From Flammulina velutipes (taxonomy: Eukaryota > Basidiomycota > Agaricomycetes > Agaricales > Physalacriaceae): DNA of 64,000 bases. Positions 32,308 to 43,960 of this stretch are shown here, one piece after another (position 1 is the stretch's first letter; every line of letters starts with the position of its first letter). A program made the translations under genes and the position numbers. The notes beneath the pieces were generated by a model. It made no database searches. It had not been told where the DNA came from and saw nothing but the letters and a program-made list of their open reading frames with translations. Location of the stretch: assembly GCA_011800155.1 (NCBI GenBank), contig JAALGH010000011.1:62001-126000 (forward strand), in the 5' to 3' direction.

Positions 32308-32800
32308 CGTTTTTTACACTGTAAATTATGTGTAAATAATCACATGACATGGCCCCAAATTTCGAGGTGTTATTTACCGGTAATGCTACCACGTGAGGTG
32401 CGCCACACTAAAAAAATTTGATTTGCTGTAACACCACACAGCCATGTCTTCGTATAGGCAACAGGAGCCTTCATCATGAGAAAAATGCATACTATATGAT
32501 GTCACTTTCCGATTCTATGTCCCATTGACTCCAAGGAAAACCAGGAAGACAGATCTATTTATTATAATGCAGCAATTGGTGAGATAAACAGGTTCTTTGT
32601 TCTAAAAGATCAACTGATATGACACACAGATGTTCGTGGGAAGAGACACGTCCGGGACCTTGTTGAAAAAATTCAGCTTTTCTGGTACCCCGGCGCCACA
32701 ATTATAGTCACATGACCACGATTTTTTACAGTAAATTACATGTAATTTACCAGGGCCTTGACGAAAATTCGCGGTAATTTACGGTAAATTATGTATCTGG
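32308..32800. repeat. AT-rich patch with two diverged copies of a GTAAATTA-bearing repeat
   Basis: About 32308-32386 and 32721-32795 are imperfect direct copies: each has a T-run, TTTTTACA, GTAAATTA, a G/C-rich spacer with GGCC, an AAATT(T)CG, and TTTACCGGTAA or TTTACGGTAA. Both are rich in inverted pairs of GTAAAT and ATTTAC. Nothing in it is coding. It may be the remains of a small non-autonomous transposon. Confidence 0.5.
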
Positions 32801-33070
32801 GCTTTCTTACGGGGCCCTACGTTAGGATGAGCGTAAGACAAGTTGCGTCCAAGACGATGAAGTCTTCGTCTTTCTTCGACCTGTTTTGTTGGCGTGGGAT
32901 TTACGTTCGGGAGCAGTGATAAATACGTCTTTTTAAAATATTTTTATGATCATGATTGTTCCGGCTGCATTTCCACTAAACGTAAGGCGCAACTTGATAG
33001 CTCGCGCCACATCAATTTCACGTGACAAGAATATGTTTCGAGTTTCTTCCAACTTTACCAATATGAATAT

Positions 33071-34300
33071 TGATCATTTCGCGTCTTGGCTTCCTACCAT
33101 CACCACCACCAATTACCGTGTCCCATGTTCTCGAGCTTCAACGGATAACACATTTGCTACGAGCTGCCTATGGGCGATAATGAACGGCGAAGAGAGCAAA
33201 ACTGTCAATGGTGCTTTCCTTCCTTATTTTTGGTATGTGCAAACTCTCATTTCGCTGTCCAGGAATTTCTTCGACTCTCTGTCTGCGATGACGCACTAAG
33301 AGCCGTCCTCTGGTCTCGCCAAGAGCGTACCAAACTGGCGTAATCCGTGGCCCGGCCCACTATGCTTCGACGTCATGAAATGCATCTAAGGATACCGGTC
33401 CGTTTTCTCAGTTTTTTTGCAGAATTCTTACCAAGACGTGGGTTTAGACTGTGCTTGGGGATCTACCTCCGACATGAACACACTGGCTTTCTGGATGTGG
33501 AATAGCACTCCAGTCTGTTTGGTAGTAAGGCGTCGATAGGCCTCGTTTCAGCCATTCTGCAAATTCGACACATTCATGGTCTTCACTTTCACGCTCCTGA
33601 ATGTCGATGCTCAATCCTCAGAACCTGCTTGGTAGGCAACCTTCCATCTTCGGTCTGGTCGTCATCATTTTTACGCTACTCATAGGACAATGATACCATC
33701 TCTACATTTGGGGGAGATTACTCATGTTTAAGCGTCGATCCTACCTCGCCAACATTCGATGATAAACAACAACGACGTTGGTCGACACCACTTTTGCATC
33801 CTCATCCATATTCCTGTCTCCCAAATGGCTTCCGCATCCTCACCGTGCATCCTCCTGACCCATGGCAATTGAAACCGTCGAAGGACTCTTGTGGGCCTTC
33901 ACTTTGTAGAGTTACGCAGCCCCGTCCTCTCGCGCAGCATGTGTTTCCGGAACAAGAGGATCTTCGCTATGGTTGAATGGGAGAGGTGTCGCGAGAATGA
34001 GATCACCCTGGTGAAGTCAGCTATGTTGACGAGAGCGATATCATCTGGGGGATGAAGCTTCAAGGCGAAATCTCACAGTATGTTCGCTCGCTCATGCAAT
34101 GCGAGTTGCCATGTCGCTGACTTGGCCTAGTTGGACGGATCCATCCCGCTCAATGAGTCGGACAGACCGACACCTGATCCCTTCCGGTTCACGAACTTTG
34201 GGAACATGGCAGGTCGTAGAGAAATGAGGCGACAAAGACTTGGGAGGATCTTCGCTATTAGGAGGTTAGCAGGTTGCACGCCATTCTCGGTTCCGAAATG
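33071..34300 (+). pseudogene. Decayed copy of gene X and its upstream region
   Basis: 33071-33330 matches 26455-26720. From about 33790 the sequence follows gene X: the start context, TTGTGGGCC, TCTCGCGCAGCATG and GGGGATGAAG, then the intron-exon junction near 34120 (TCGCTGACTTGG, as at 28186). The last recognisable part, FRFTNFGNMAGRR at about 34180, equals FRLANFWNTACRR of X; about 700 bp of X are deleted before it. Stops and frameshifts interrupt all of it. Confidence 0.7.
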
Positions 34301-34387
34301 TAGTTCACATTTCGAACAATGGAGCACGTGGCATGTTTGCTCTTTGCTTTACCACCTCACTGTATTCCTGTCCCGAAACCTCTCTTT

Positions 34388-35916
34388 ATGGACCATTTGC
34401 CTACGGTATACTTCCTATTTCTGAGCCATGATATGCAAGAGTGACTAGCAATACCTTAGGTCACCTCTGATCCCGCGGAGAGCATCCCGAACTTCGACTT
34501 GCATGAGCGCATGAAGTTCTGGGAATCATGCCGACCTTGGCTTGCGGAGCGTGGATATGCAATGTACACGACACGGACGATATACGACTCTATGTACGAA
34601 ACTGTACCATCTCTCCCTATGACGCCTGGGACTGGAGGCGAACTTCCCTACGCTTTCCAAGACGAATGCGGAGGACATCATTCTGGAATTGAGATGGACT
34701 ACTACGAACAAAGCCTGGTTTGTGCTCTGTATCTCCGACCAACTGCGCATTTGCTGATAGTTTCGTTCGTAGGGACGCGTAGTCTTCGCTCAAGACCGCG
34801 AAGGTCATCACATTGCACTTAAACTAGTCAAGGATTCCACGGACGAGCAACACATTTTTGATATACTGTTAGAAGAGCAGAAAACGCGAAAGGACATGAT
34901 GATTCCCGGAATCCTACCAACGCTTGACCTTTTCCCATTTGCCGGTCATTGGTTGGCAGTCATGCCACGGTAAGTAGTAGCACACTGGCCGATGAAACTC
35001 CTTTACTCATTTTCAGTTAGGTGGGGATGCGGGCGCTCGTTTATCACACCAGATACCGTCGAAGACGTGATCTATCAAATTCGAAGTCTGCTCGAAGGAC
35101 TAACATTTCTGCATAGTCGGCGCATTATCCATCGAGTGAGTTTCCTTGACCAACCTTCTTTCTCACACTTTACTCAGTGTTTGTCTTAGGACCTAGATGG
35201 GCGCAACATACTGATCAACCACTTTTGCCACAACAGTCTGATGCCTGATGATCCTTCGACGGAGATGATGCGCGAAGATCTAATGAAGACAAAGAAATTG
35301 AGATACGCAATCTTCGACTTCAATCTCTCTATCTTGATGCCGCCTGACACGTCCATCGAGAGATGCCGGCTCCCTTATCGAGAAAGTTGGTACGGTGCAT
35401 ACGGTCAGCCGCCGGATGTACTGCAAGGAGAGTACGACTACAATCCGTTTGCCCTCGATGTCGGGACTTTTGGTATCTTGTTCTGCGAGAGCTTCCAAGT
35501 AAGTCATTTCTTATTCATAGATTCCCAGTTCTGATTCAACCCAGCACTGGACACCGACAATCCCGTTCTTGGCCCCGTTATTGGACGGAATGGTGACGCG
35601 GAATGTCAGCGCCCGGTTTACGGCTGCAGACGCGCTCGCTTTCCTCGAAGATCAATATGCAGAGCTGGATGACGAGCAATGCCATCGGATGGAACCCAAG
35701 GTCAATTGGGAAACGTACGACTCGAATTACGAAACGCACGACCGTTGGACTGGACTACCACCCGACTTGGTTCGGAAATGGTCTCATCTCCGAGAGCCCA
35801 AACTCCCATGGACGACCAAAGCTTTGCGATGGCTTTGTCGATACCAATGGGCGCAAAGTGTAGTCCGTTCATTCAGGCAATGGAAGAATCATTTAGTCGG
35901 ACGCACATCATATTGA
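34388..35916 (+). CDS. Protein kinase-like protein with HRD but DFN (gene Y)
   Basis: Exons 34388-34405, 34460-34717, 34773-34969, 35021-35135, 35190-35498 and 35545-35916 join in frame (422 residues). Kinase landmarks in order: GRVVFAQ (part of the glycine loop), IALKLV with K109, LLEEQ (helix C Glu), LAVMPR (hinge), IIHR-DLDGRN with the loop split by an intron at 196/197, IFDFN at the DFG site, YGQPPDV (APE-like), and DVGTFGILFCESF. The catalytic Asp and metal-binding Asn and Asp are present, so it may be active even though DFG reads DFN. The C-terminal 55 residues are duplicated as a remnant at 29335-29510. The six-codon first exon is the least certain part. Confidence 0.75.
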
Positions 35917-36068
35917 ACGGCATTCCTCATGCTGCGAACTGTTATTTTATTACCATCTCTCCTATCCGTTATACAGCTTATACCATATTCAAAGGTATCA
36001 ATATCGAAATACTCAGAGCACGACAACTTCTGGACAGGGTTTTTGGATTAACTATAGCCTATTCATTT

Positions 36069-37479
36069 CTAAAATACCGATGCAAGTCGCTTCCAAGATA
36101 ACGAGCTCTTCAAGCGCACAAACCAATTCCTAGTGCCCCGCTTGACAGGGTTACCTTCGGGTGGTTGAGTTAAGTATGTCTCATCGCATACCATTCGGTT
36201 GTTTACAGTTACCCGTAGGCCATCATGAGCAGGACGTACCCAGATTGGTTCCTCCCTCCCGACAAAGGAGAACCCTTTCGCGTTCAGAGCAGTAACCTCT
36301 CTTTGGTCCTTCATCGCACCCCCGACGATCTCTCCCATTGAGATATACTCCTCGTGGCTGGCTGCGTGGCAGAATCCAGTCAGATACGTCCTGGTGGCGT
36401 GGATCTTTCGCGCCTCAGAGATAGCCTGCGCAAAATGGAAATGCGATGTGTGTGGCTGTAATTGCAGACAGTCCAACACGCACACCGGAACGTGACACGA
36501 GGCTTTTGGAGATATAACATTCCAAGATTCCGCTGGGATGTGTGATGCGTCTGAGATGTAGATGATTTCGTCGGATATCTTGAATCCGAAGCTCAGGAAG
36601 GGATCGCGTCGTTCGACTGGTGAGGATGCCTCATCCAATAGTGTAAAAGATGGCGACATGTGAGGAGAGGTAGAAGGACGAAAGCCATGATATACTGTTG
36701 ATACGTTATTCGCCGTATTTGCGCCACACTGCTACGCTTACCTGAGAACGGTGTAACAAAAATTCCCGTTGTGTTTATCTCGAAGGCAATTTGGTCGCTG
36801 ATTACATGCCAGTTGAACTCTGGAACCTGAGTAGATAATATCAATGATAGAGCTTGTAGCGGTGTGGAAAGAAATACATCACCTCCGCCGCTGGCATATT
36901 CCTTCGACACCAAATACGGAAATGAAGTCTTTACGGCATCGAAAGTCTCTTGGGATAAATAGATATCGATATGGGGTTGAATAAGCCCATACAACGTCCA
37001 TGCTAAGATTAATCAGAATGTGAAGTAAGTGGGGGTGAAAGTGTGCCAACACCGAAGATCATCTAGCCCGTTCAATGCTTTCATAGGTGTCAGTAAGCAG
37101 TTTGAAATGTGAAGAGAATCAATTACCATCAGCGTGAGCATGAGTGATGAGTATGGCGTCAATCTCTCTCAAGCCATATTTGGGAAACCATTCGAGAGCA
37201 GAAGCCTGGAAAGTCTTTCCCGCATCGATTACAATGGTGCTACAGTATTAGTAAGTATTAGCAGTAACATGAAGGGGTACGTTGAACTTACGCTTTTCTA
37301 CCAGGCTCTCTGGTGTCCATTCGCACGACAGCCGAAGTGTTTCTCCTCATGTTTCGTTTCCCTTCTGGAGTCAAAGCAGAAAGACATGTCCTGCATGTGT
37401 CTCGCTCCGGAGGCGCCGTGATGCAATCGATATACGGAAGACCAGCAGAGGTTCCTGTACCAAGGAAGATGAGCTCCAT
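36069..37479 (-). CDS. Metallo-beta-lactamase-fold hydrolase, PhnP-like
   Basis: Exons from the 5' end are 37479-37292, 37239-37127, 37077-37051, 37002-36878, 36826-36742 and 36694-36069 (387 residues). It starts MELIFLGTGTSAGLP. Key motifs are CRTC (N-terminal Cys pair), TIVIDAGKTF, ILITHAHAD|A with the metal-binding HxHxD, GLDDLR, EYASGGGD, IIYISDASHIP and VRPAHDGLRV. This pattern belongs to the PhnP/RNase Z-like branch of metallo-beta-lactamase proteins found in fungi and plants, thought to hydrolyse phosphodiesters. The last residue of HxHxDH is Ala, as usual in this branch. A 27-nt exon encodes NGLDDLR; its donor GTTGGC is weak but needed for frame. Confidence 0.8.
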
Positions 37480-38311
37480 GCAGACAGTTAGGCGTGGTTG
37501 TCCTTTCGAGGCTGTCGAGGCTCCTGGTAGAGCTAAGCAGAGTGTCGAGTATCGTAGCTGAGTTTAATCACTGGGCGTTGTGCAGACGTTGTTCAAGCAA
37601 GAGAATCTCGACAATGTCGCGCGCACAAGGCGTGGCGTGCGCGTGTCATGACATTGGCACCCCTACAAGCAATACGTCAGTTTTGTCTCTGTTAATACTC
37701 TTCATATGAATTCCATGGTGCCATCAACAGGCGTTTATTTGACAGGTTGAATGAACGTTTAGGTTGGCCAAATCCGGTGGATTGTAACACCGAGCCTAGT
37801 TACGAAGGAGTGGGGACAGTCTTGACTCGGAAATACGAACATTTCGATGGGGGCGGGCGGGGTATTTCCAAGGACAGCGTATTTTCTCTTGGGTTCGAGG
37901 GGGAAGACGACAACAGTTGAATCGAGTATGGTTCTGGTAGCGAGTCAGCCGAGACAAGGCTGAGTACGCCAATAGCCTTGCATAGTACGTTCGCAATGCA
38001 GCCAGCGGTGAAGAGTGTAACAGAGGATATTATCTCAGTCGTAATGAGTTGGACGTTGAGAAGCAACCAAGAAGCAACAATATTGATGGACCTTGTTTAA
38101 CTTCTTACCATCACCACCAAATTTTAACAATGCCGTCTTCGTCTCTGTCTTCGTACTCGTCGTCTGTGAAGAAACCCAGATATCTATTGGACATCTGGCC
38201 GCCGTTTGCCTGCCAGCCTTATCTTTTCCTCTTGTCAGGGCTTATCATGGATAAGGAACAAAATTAGCTGCAAGATAAAGGCTGCTATCCGGCCATGATT
38301 AGGATACGGAT
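37480..38311. other. Divergent promoter region
   Basis: This lies between the hydrolase (-) and the agmatinase-like gene (+). A minus-strand frame at 37800-38066 (88 residues, hydrophobic start MLLNVQLITTEIISS) is open but unsupported. No repeats seen. Confidence 0.4.
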
Positions 38312-39696
38312 ATGTTGCGCTTCAGCCTCCTTCTACTCGCTTTGACGAGCGTGCACGGCGCGGTGGACGTCTCTGATGAGGAATGGACGAAAAGATACGG
38401 TGCTCAAAGTGACCTGTCCTTCAGCGGGCCTCTCAGCATGATGCACTTGCCGTACGCTCGTTGTCTCGAAGACTCCTCCAAGCCGTTTGACATTGCCATT
38501 CTCGGGATGCCATTCGACACCACGACGACCTATCGTCCAGGTGCACGCTTTGGCCCACGATCTATCCGTGCTGGTTCAGGTCACGCAGGATATTCTCTCG
38601 CCTGGGGACATGGCCCACTTGATTATGGTCGAGTCATAGTGGATTGCGGAGACGTACGTTGGCTCGTCTTATGTTCGTGACCTTTTTCACGTCAAAGGAT
38701 AGGTTCCCATCACCCAGTTCGACAATGCCAAAGCCGTCGACCAGATGCAGGTTGCATACTCTACTCTTCTCGACCGCCCGGTCAAAGGAGGCGCGAGCGA
38801 CGCCTACAAAGAAATGACTTCCAAGATCGCCACGGACGGCAGAGAACATCCTATGATAGTTACCCTTGGCGGGGATCATACAATTGTGCGCTCGTCTTGA
38901 CCACGTCTTTGTCGCCTCCATTCTAAACTCACTCTAGGTACTACCCATCCTTCGCTCTCTACACAAAGTCTACGGCCCCATCTCTGTCATCCATTTTGAT
39001 TCCCATTTCGACACTGGCAATGTCACGGGACATATTGGGCAGGATCGTTTGACTCACGGTTCCTACTTTGCGGTGGCATACGAAGAGAACCTCATGACGA
39101 ACACTAGCATCCACGGCGGCATCAGACAGAAAACGGGGGTGCGTCTCTTCGTTCGGAATAACATCAAAGTGTTGATTTGCAGTAGGGTATATCGAGTGTT
39201 GTGCAAGACGAATCGGTTGGATTCCAGACTATCAGCGCGGAGGATATCGATGATTATGGCGTCAAGAATATCATCAAGCGTATCCGAGAACGCGTCGGAA
39301 CGGGACCTGTCTATCTAAGTCTCGATATCGATGTTATAGATCCTGGTCTTGCACCTGCCAGTAAGCCTCGCCAACTGCTTCTCTCCGGTATTGGTCTAAC
39401 CGTGACTATCAGCTGGAACTCCCGAAGCTGGAGGCTGGACAACACGGGAGATGAAGAGGATCATTCGGGGTTTGTCGGGGTTGAACTTTGTGTTCGTCTC
39501 TTCAGTTTTTCACATTCCCTACGCTGTCTGACCGTTCTCCAGAGGTGCTGACGTCGTCGAAGTCGCGCCAGCCTATGACGGTGTCGATGACTCTACCTCC
39601 CGAGCAGCCGCAGATATTGTCTATGATTTCTTAAACATGCTTCAGAATGGTGGCCCGCCTAAGAAGCATCCAGGAATCTTTGCATTCGGTAATTAG
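38312..39696 (+). CDS. Secreted agmatinase-like ureohydrolase
   Basis: Exons 38312-38653, 38703-38885, 38938-39138, 39186-39360, 39413-39491 and 39543-39696 encode 377 residues. A signal peptide (MLRFSLLLLALTSVHG) precedes an arginase/agmatinase fold: ILGMPFDTTTTYRPGARFGP, VTLGGDHTI, IHFDSHFDTG and LSLDIDVIDP supply the binuclear Mn ligands, and NFVGADVVEVAPAYD is the C-terminal signature. The family hydrolyses a guanidino group to urea and an amine. The export signal suggests a secretory-pathway or extracellular site, as seen for several fungal agmatinase-like proteins; the true substrate is unknown. The GTTCGT donor at 39492 is inferred from the conserved NFVGAD. Confidence 0.88.
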
Positions 39697-40474
39697 CCTA
39701 TGGAGGTGATGTATCCTTACATGGTAGAGCAGATATAACAAAATTTAACATCCAGGCTCCCATAACCGTCATATTGGTTCGTTACGATGTTGGCTCTCAG
39801 ATCGCCAGACTTTTTTGGCCTGGCAATGAATGTTCTAAAATGGTCGAGGATTTCGCCGTTAGGTTATCTGCCTTCTGGTGTAAATTGCCGAAGGCGGGAG
39901 GGTTAGTGACTAGCGTCACAATCGCGATAGCTAAACTACGTGGCTGAGGCAAGGGTGCAGAGTGGTGCATGCGGTACGTGTCATGAGCTGACTGGTGCAT
40001 GAATATGCTGAACCACGAATTCGGCCTCAACGGTAGGTGTCAGTGACGAGAGTACTTACCTGATTACGATCTTGACGGAGTTGGAATAGAGAACTGTATT
40101 GTCAATCATACCCATACGGCATTATAGGACGGTCAGCCCTGTCAGACGCTTCTGCTATTCACCGATCACCACTGATAATTCGATAAGGAAACAATGCTGG
40201 AACTCAGACTATTCCACGCGAAATGTGGCGCGAAATCATCCGGCCCGGTCATCCGCAGAGTTTCAGGGCACTTGGTGGCGTCGTCTCATAAGTGCATTTC
40301 AGGCAACACAACGAGCCGCTGTTTAAATCTATCTTATTAATGAGTTTACTCTGTTGCTCTCGGAAATGTTGCTGCCCGGATTGAAGTCCGACAGGATGAA
40401 TGGTTTCTAGCCTGCGGGAGCTGCACTGTGTCTTGTATATATGTATTGGGAGACTGTCTGATCGTACACACAGC
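39697..40474. other. Gene-free spacer and SDR promoter
   Basis: No gene seen. TATATATG at 40436-40443 lies 39 bp before the SDR start codon and is its likely TATA box. Confidence 0.5.
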
Positions 40475-41536
40475 ATGGCGTCAACCAAAGTACCTGCTTC
40501 GTTATGCGGCGCTCTACCGGCTCGCAGTGTCTTCTCTCTCTTCTCCCTCAGCGATCGGGTGGCCCTGGTAACTGGAGGACTCAGCAAAATTGGCTTGGAG
40601 GCAGCGTTGGCTCTAGCTGAAGCTGGCGCTACGGTGTACTGTATCGATCTCCCGGATCAGCCAACGTACGAGTGGTTGAGAGTCCAGTCATACGTCGAGA
40701 AACTCCCTGACGCGCATGGGATATCGACGGGGCGCCTAGAGTATATCCCATCCGACGTGACTGACCAGTCGAGCATCTGGGGCGTGGCGCAAGAAATTGG
40801 GGGAAGGGAAGGGCGGTTGGATATCTGCGTGTGTATCACGGAACGGAAGAAGATTGGGAGCGGGGAATATTTGGAATTATCCGAGGAAGATCTTGACAAG
40901 GTCAGCCTAATCCCTCCGAACATTTCGTACTTGCTAAATTCTCACGGGTTCTTAGATCACGAAAGTAAACGTCAACAGCGTCTTGTTCTCTGTCCAGGCG
41001 GCAGGTAGAGAAATGAAGCGCATGGGGATCCCGGGGAGTATCGTTGTAATCGAGAGCAGTACAACTGGGGATGAGGTAGGCTCTTGGTTCATCGAAATTT
41101 CCATGTGATGATGAGTTCTACCCGAGGAATCAGATCCCTCCATCGCGTCTTATTGGTAAAGGCGAGGTATCAAGATTAACGGCAGCAATGGCTTTGGAGA
41201 TGGGGCAATACGGAATCCGTGTAAATTCTTTACAATGTGGTTTGATGGATCTGATGTACGCCACAACGTGTCACATGCGCTTTGCTAACTCTTCGTTGTG
41301 ATAGGGTTGGCCAGATGTCTTTGGGATCACCGTCGGACATGCATCGGGAGGGTGTAGTTCAGAACGCTTTGGGTCGCATGGGACGACTGGACGAGCTTCG
41401 AGGCGCTCTTCTGTGGCTTTCCAGTGATGCCTCGGCATTTTGTACTGGAAGCGAGTGGGTGCTACTTATCTTGATGTTCTTTTTGCTCACCTTGTTTTCG
41501 TTCAGTGTTGTAATGAATGGTGGCCATTTCTTGTAG
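40475..41536 (+). CDS. Short-chain dehydrogenase/reductase lacking the catalytic Tyr
   Basis: Exons 40475-40900, 40956-41075, 41134-41255 and 41305-41458, plus a short last exon, give about 290 residues. SDR features are the nucleotide-binding ALVTGGLSKIG, the adenine-pocket SDVTD, VNVNSVLFSVQAAG, the strand VVIESSTTG with the usual Ser, and GIRVNSLQCG. In place of YxxxK the sequence is SRLIGKG: the Lys is there but the Tyr four residues before it is Arg. GSEW then VVMNGGHFL ends the protein as in other SDRs, but the last intron needs a GC donor at 41461 to stay in frame. It may be an inactive or repurposed SDR. Confidence 0.75.
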
Positions 41537-42723
41537 CACTCTACACACCATTGTCGCGGAAAGGTTAGCTTATCATTACTACCAGACACTTATGTTACAC
41601 AAATTATTAACCACTTGAGGTGGTGTAGCCGCGGAACTGTTTACTAGATCAATGCCTTCCATCGTATATTCAACCATGTGAGAGTTTGAGAGCTCATTTC
41701 TTCGGACAGACATGTGATGTACCGATCACACCTTGCTATTTCAAGTTACCGTGAGCAGACACGCCGAAGCCATCGTGTTCGTCGGAGAGCAAAGCTTCTT
41801 CCTTCACATCCAATAAAGATGCAATGAGACATGGCTCTGACATAGCAGGATGTCACGCTCGCGGCGGTGCAGGTACTTTGAGCTCATATTGAATGCCATG
41901 TCAAATGTTATTGATTCCTGTGTCGAAGCTATTTCTCCCCATTCATTGGTCATCTTATGGGAGCGACAACGGGGTACAAGCCGACGAACAAAGTTGGCGG
42001 TATCTTCCCAGAGCGTTCCAAGATCGACTTTGGCTGTCTGAAATGCATTCATCCATCATAAGAATGGAGGAGTGCGCCTCCGAAGTTCTTGGTCAGTATG
42101 GCGCTGATATCTAAAATCATTCGTTAGCAGTGGTAGTACACCAACCCAAGTTCCACCCGTAAAGTTGGGTACTTATCTGTTTTCACACCCTGGGAGAACT
42201 TCCGAAGACGTGCTGTTGTACTTCGTCCAAGTCAAGGTACGGCTTTAAACAACATTTTGAACAAACACCATAATCGCCTTCACGGTATCCCACAACGGAC
42301 GTCGGATCAACAACTGGATAAAACAAGATGATGATATATGTATCCGTAGTCTGTAGACAATCATGTTTGATTACAATTCCGATATATCATATCCGAATAA
42401 TTTTGCAAAATTCTTCGGAACACCATTCTGAGCCTTCAAGTTGGATTAAGCACACAAGCATTCAGTTGATGATGAGGCAAGATGGAAGCAGTACTGTTTC
42501 GAGCGGAAATGGATCTGTTTACAGTGAAGCTGCCGGTGGTAGAACTATGATACTATCACACGAGGGACTTTAATGTCTCACTATTGCGCCACACTTTCTG
42601 CATACTTCCGTTCAATACTACGGAGAGCTTCAAAAGTTGGTAGATTGTGGTAAAAGTACTAGCCCACAAGAACAAATACGCATGACATAACACAGGATGA
42701 GAAATGAGAGAGGACATCAATAT
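41537..42723. other. Gene-free region
   Basis: Except for the 40-bp repeat at 42262-42301, I see no gene, RNA or repeat here. Confidence 0.45.
42262..42301 (+). repeat. 40-bp exact repeat, copy 2
   Basis: Identical to 19799-19838 and in the same orientation. In copy 1 it lies downstream of the two-repeat gene; here it lies upstream of that gene's decayed and inverted copy, so it is not simply part of the same duplication. Confidence 0.85.
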
Positions 42724-43960
42724 CGGGAATGAGTGGGTCGGGAGTCTAGACCCCAGGAACGCTTCCGTCACATGACAGCATTTCGAATTCTGAATTTCCG
42801 CCTGAGCCAGTCTAATCTTGCCACTTGCGACGACCAAATCGAACGGTGTCCGAACATGCTACAACTCTCTTGTTCTTCTACACAATATGCACTACTCCGA
42901 TGACTCTGATACTCCGTTCGTACATGCGATCTCTTGAGCTCTGCGGTGGCGCTCACCTAGTCGACCAATCTCTGACCAATCTGGGGATTAATCACGTCAT
43001 CTAATTATAAACTCCATCTCTAACCACCATCGGCTTCACTGCTATGACGCCTTTTGTTTTCTTCACCAACCTCCTCTCGCGCGCTAAGGCTTCTCGGTCG
43101 ACAGCGAACATTGTCAAGGATTCGTTTGCGAAACCGAGCGCTCACTCCCGTAGGAGCAGTGGGGCTGTCGAAGGACACTTTTCAAACCTGCACGTTTAAC
43201 CCCAGCATTGAATCAAGCACAACGTTGAACCTTGTTCTCGTCCCCAGCGACCTCATGTAGAGTGTACCTTCCACTGTTCCCGTCCCATCTATGTCGTCTT
43301 CCCCTATCTCTCCAACTCAGGTGTCTCGTCCTCACGATGCAGAGAAAGCTCTGAAGGGTCTCAATGGGATGATGATGATGAAGCCATTTCCTGATTCCCT
43401 GAAGATGGTCAGATTCGTGTAGCTCCGGCGCTTAGATCGCTCGTAGCGATAGTCTGCTGTGGCGGACACCAAATGGCTGGACTGTAAGCTTTCTAGGTAT
43501 CCTCAACAGAATGATGTGTATCAAAGACCCTAACGATCTCCCGAAATAGGCCAAACTGAAGGTTGCTTTTCCGTCGTCTACTCCTACGCCTACTCTATCG
43601 CATGGGCAACTCGAGGTCATTGAAGGCTTTAACCGGATGCTCTTGAAAACAACCAGAAACTCCTCCCAGAAAATGGCAAAAAGATCACGGTTCCAGCTCA
43701 CAGAGCTGTTATGGCGAGAGTTTGCTGCGGCGGACCCATTGCGTATGTTTCTCACATTGTTTTTGTTCAGCTCTTACTAACCTTCACCCCAGGCCCAGAT
43801 CCATCCCGATCTCGCTCTCCGAGTTGTCTGAAACCCACATTCACTTATGTACCCCGACCTGGATATTTCTCTTTATCTTTCACTGCTTCTTTCATCCGGA
43901 CGACATACACCCTTCGGACATTCTATGCTATCATCTTAAAATTCGATTTTAATGTGGAGC
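42724..43960 (+). pseudogene. Decayed inverted duplicate of the two-repeat gene and its promoter
   Basis: From 42724 the sequence follows the reverse complement of about 21256 down to 19975. The shared promoter part includes GAGTCTAGACCCCAGGAACG and CTCTGCGGTGGCG. The ATG at 43044 opens a frame with FFTNLLSRAKASRSTANIVK that stops after about 51 codons. Later parts (VIEGF-NRML, AHRAVMARVCCGGP, AQIHPDLALRVV) are in other frames with small deletions. Multiple breaks make this a clear pseudogene. Confidence 0.85.

Noticed and set aside
32280..32820. CRISPR-like or tandem repeat array in the AT-rich patch
   Set aside because: Only two diverged copies are present with no regular spacing, and the genome is eukaryotic.
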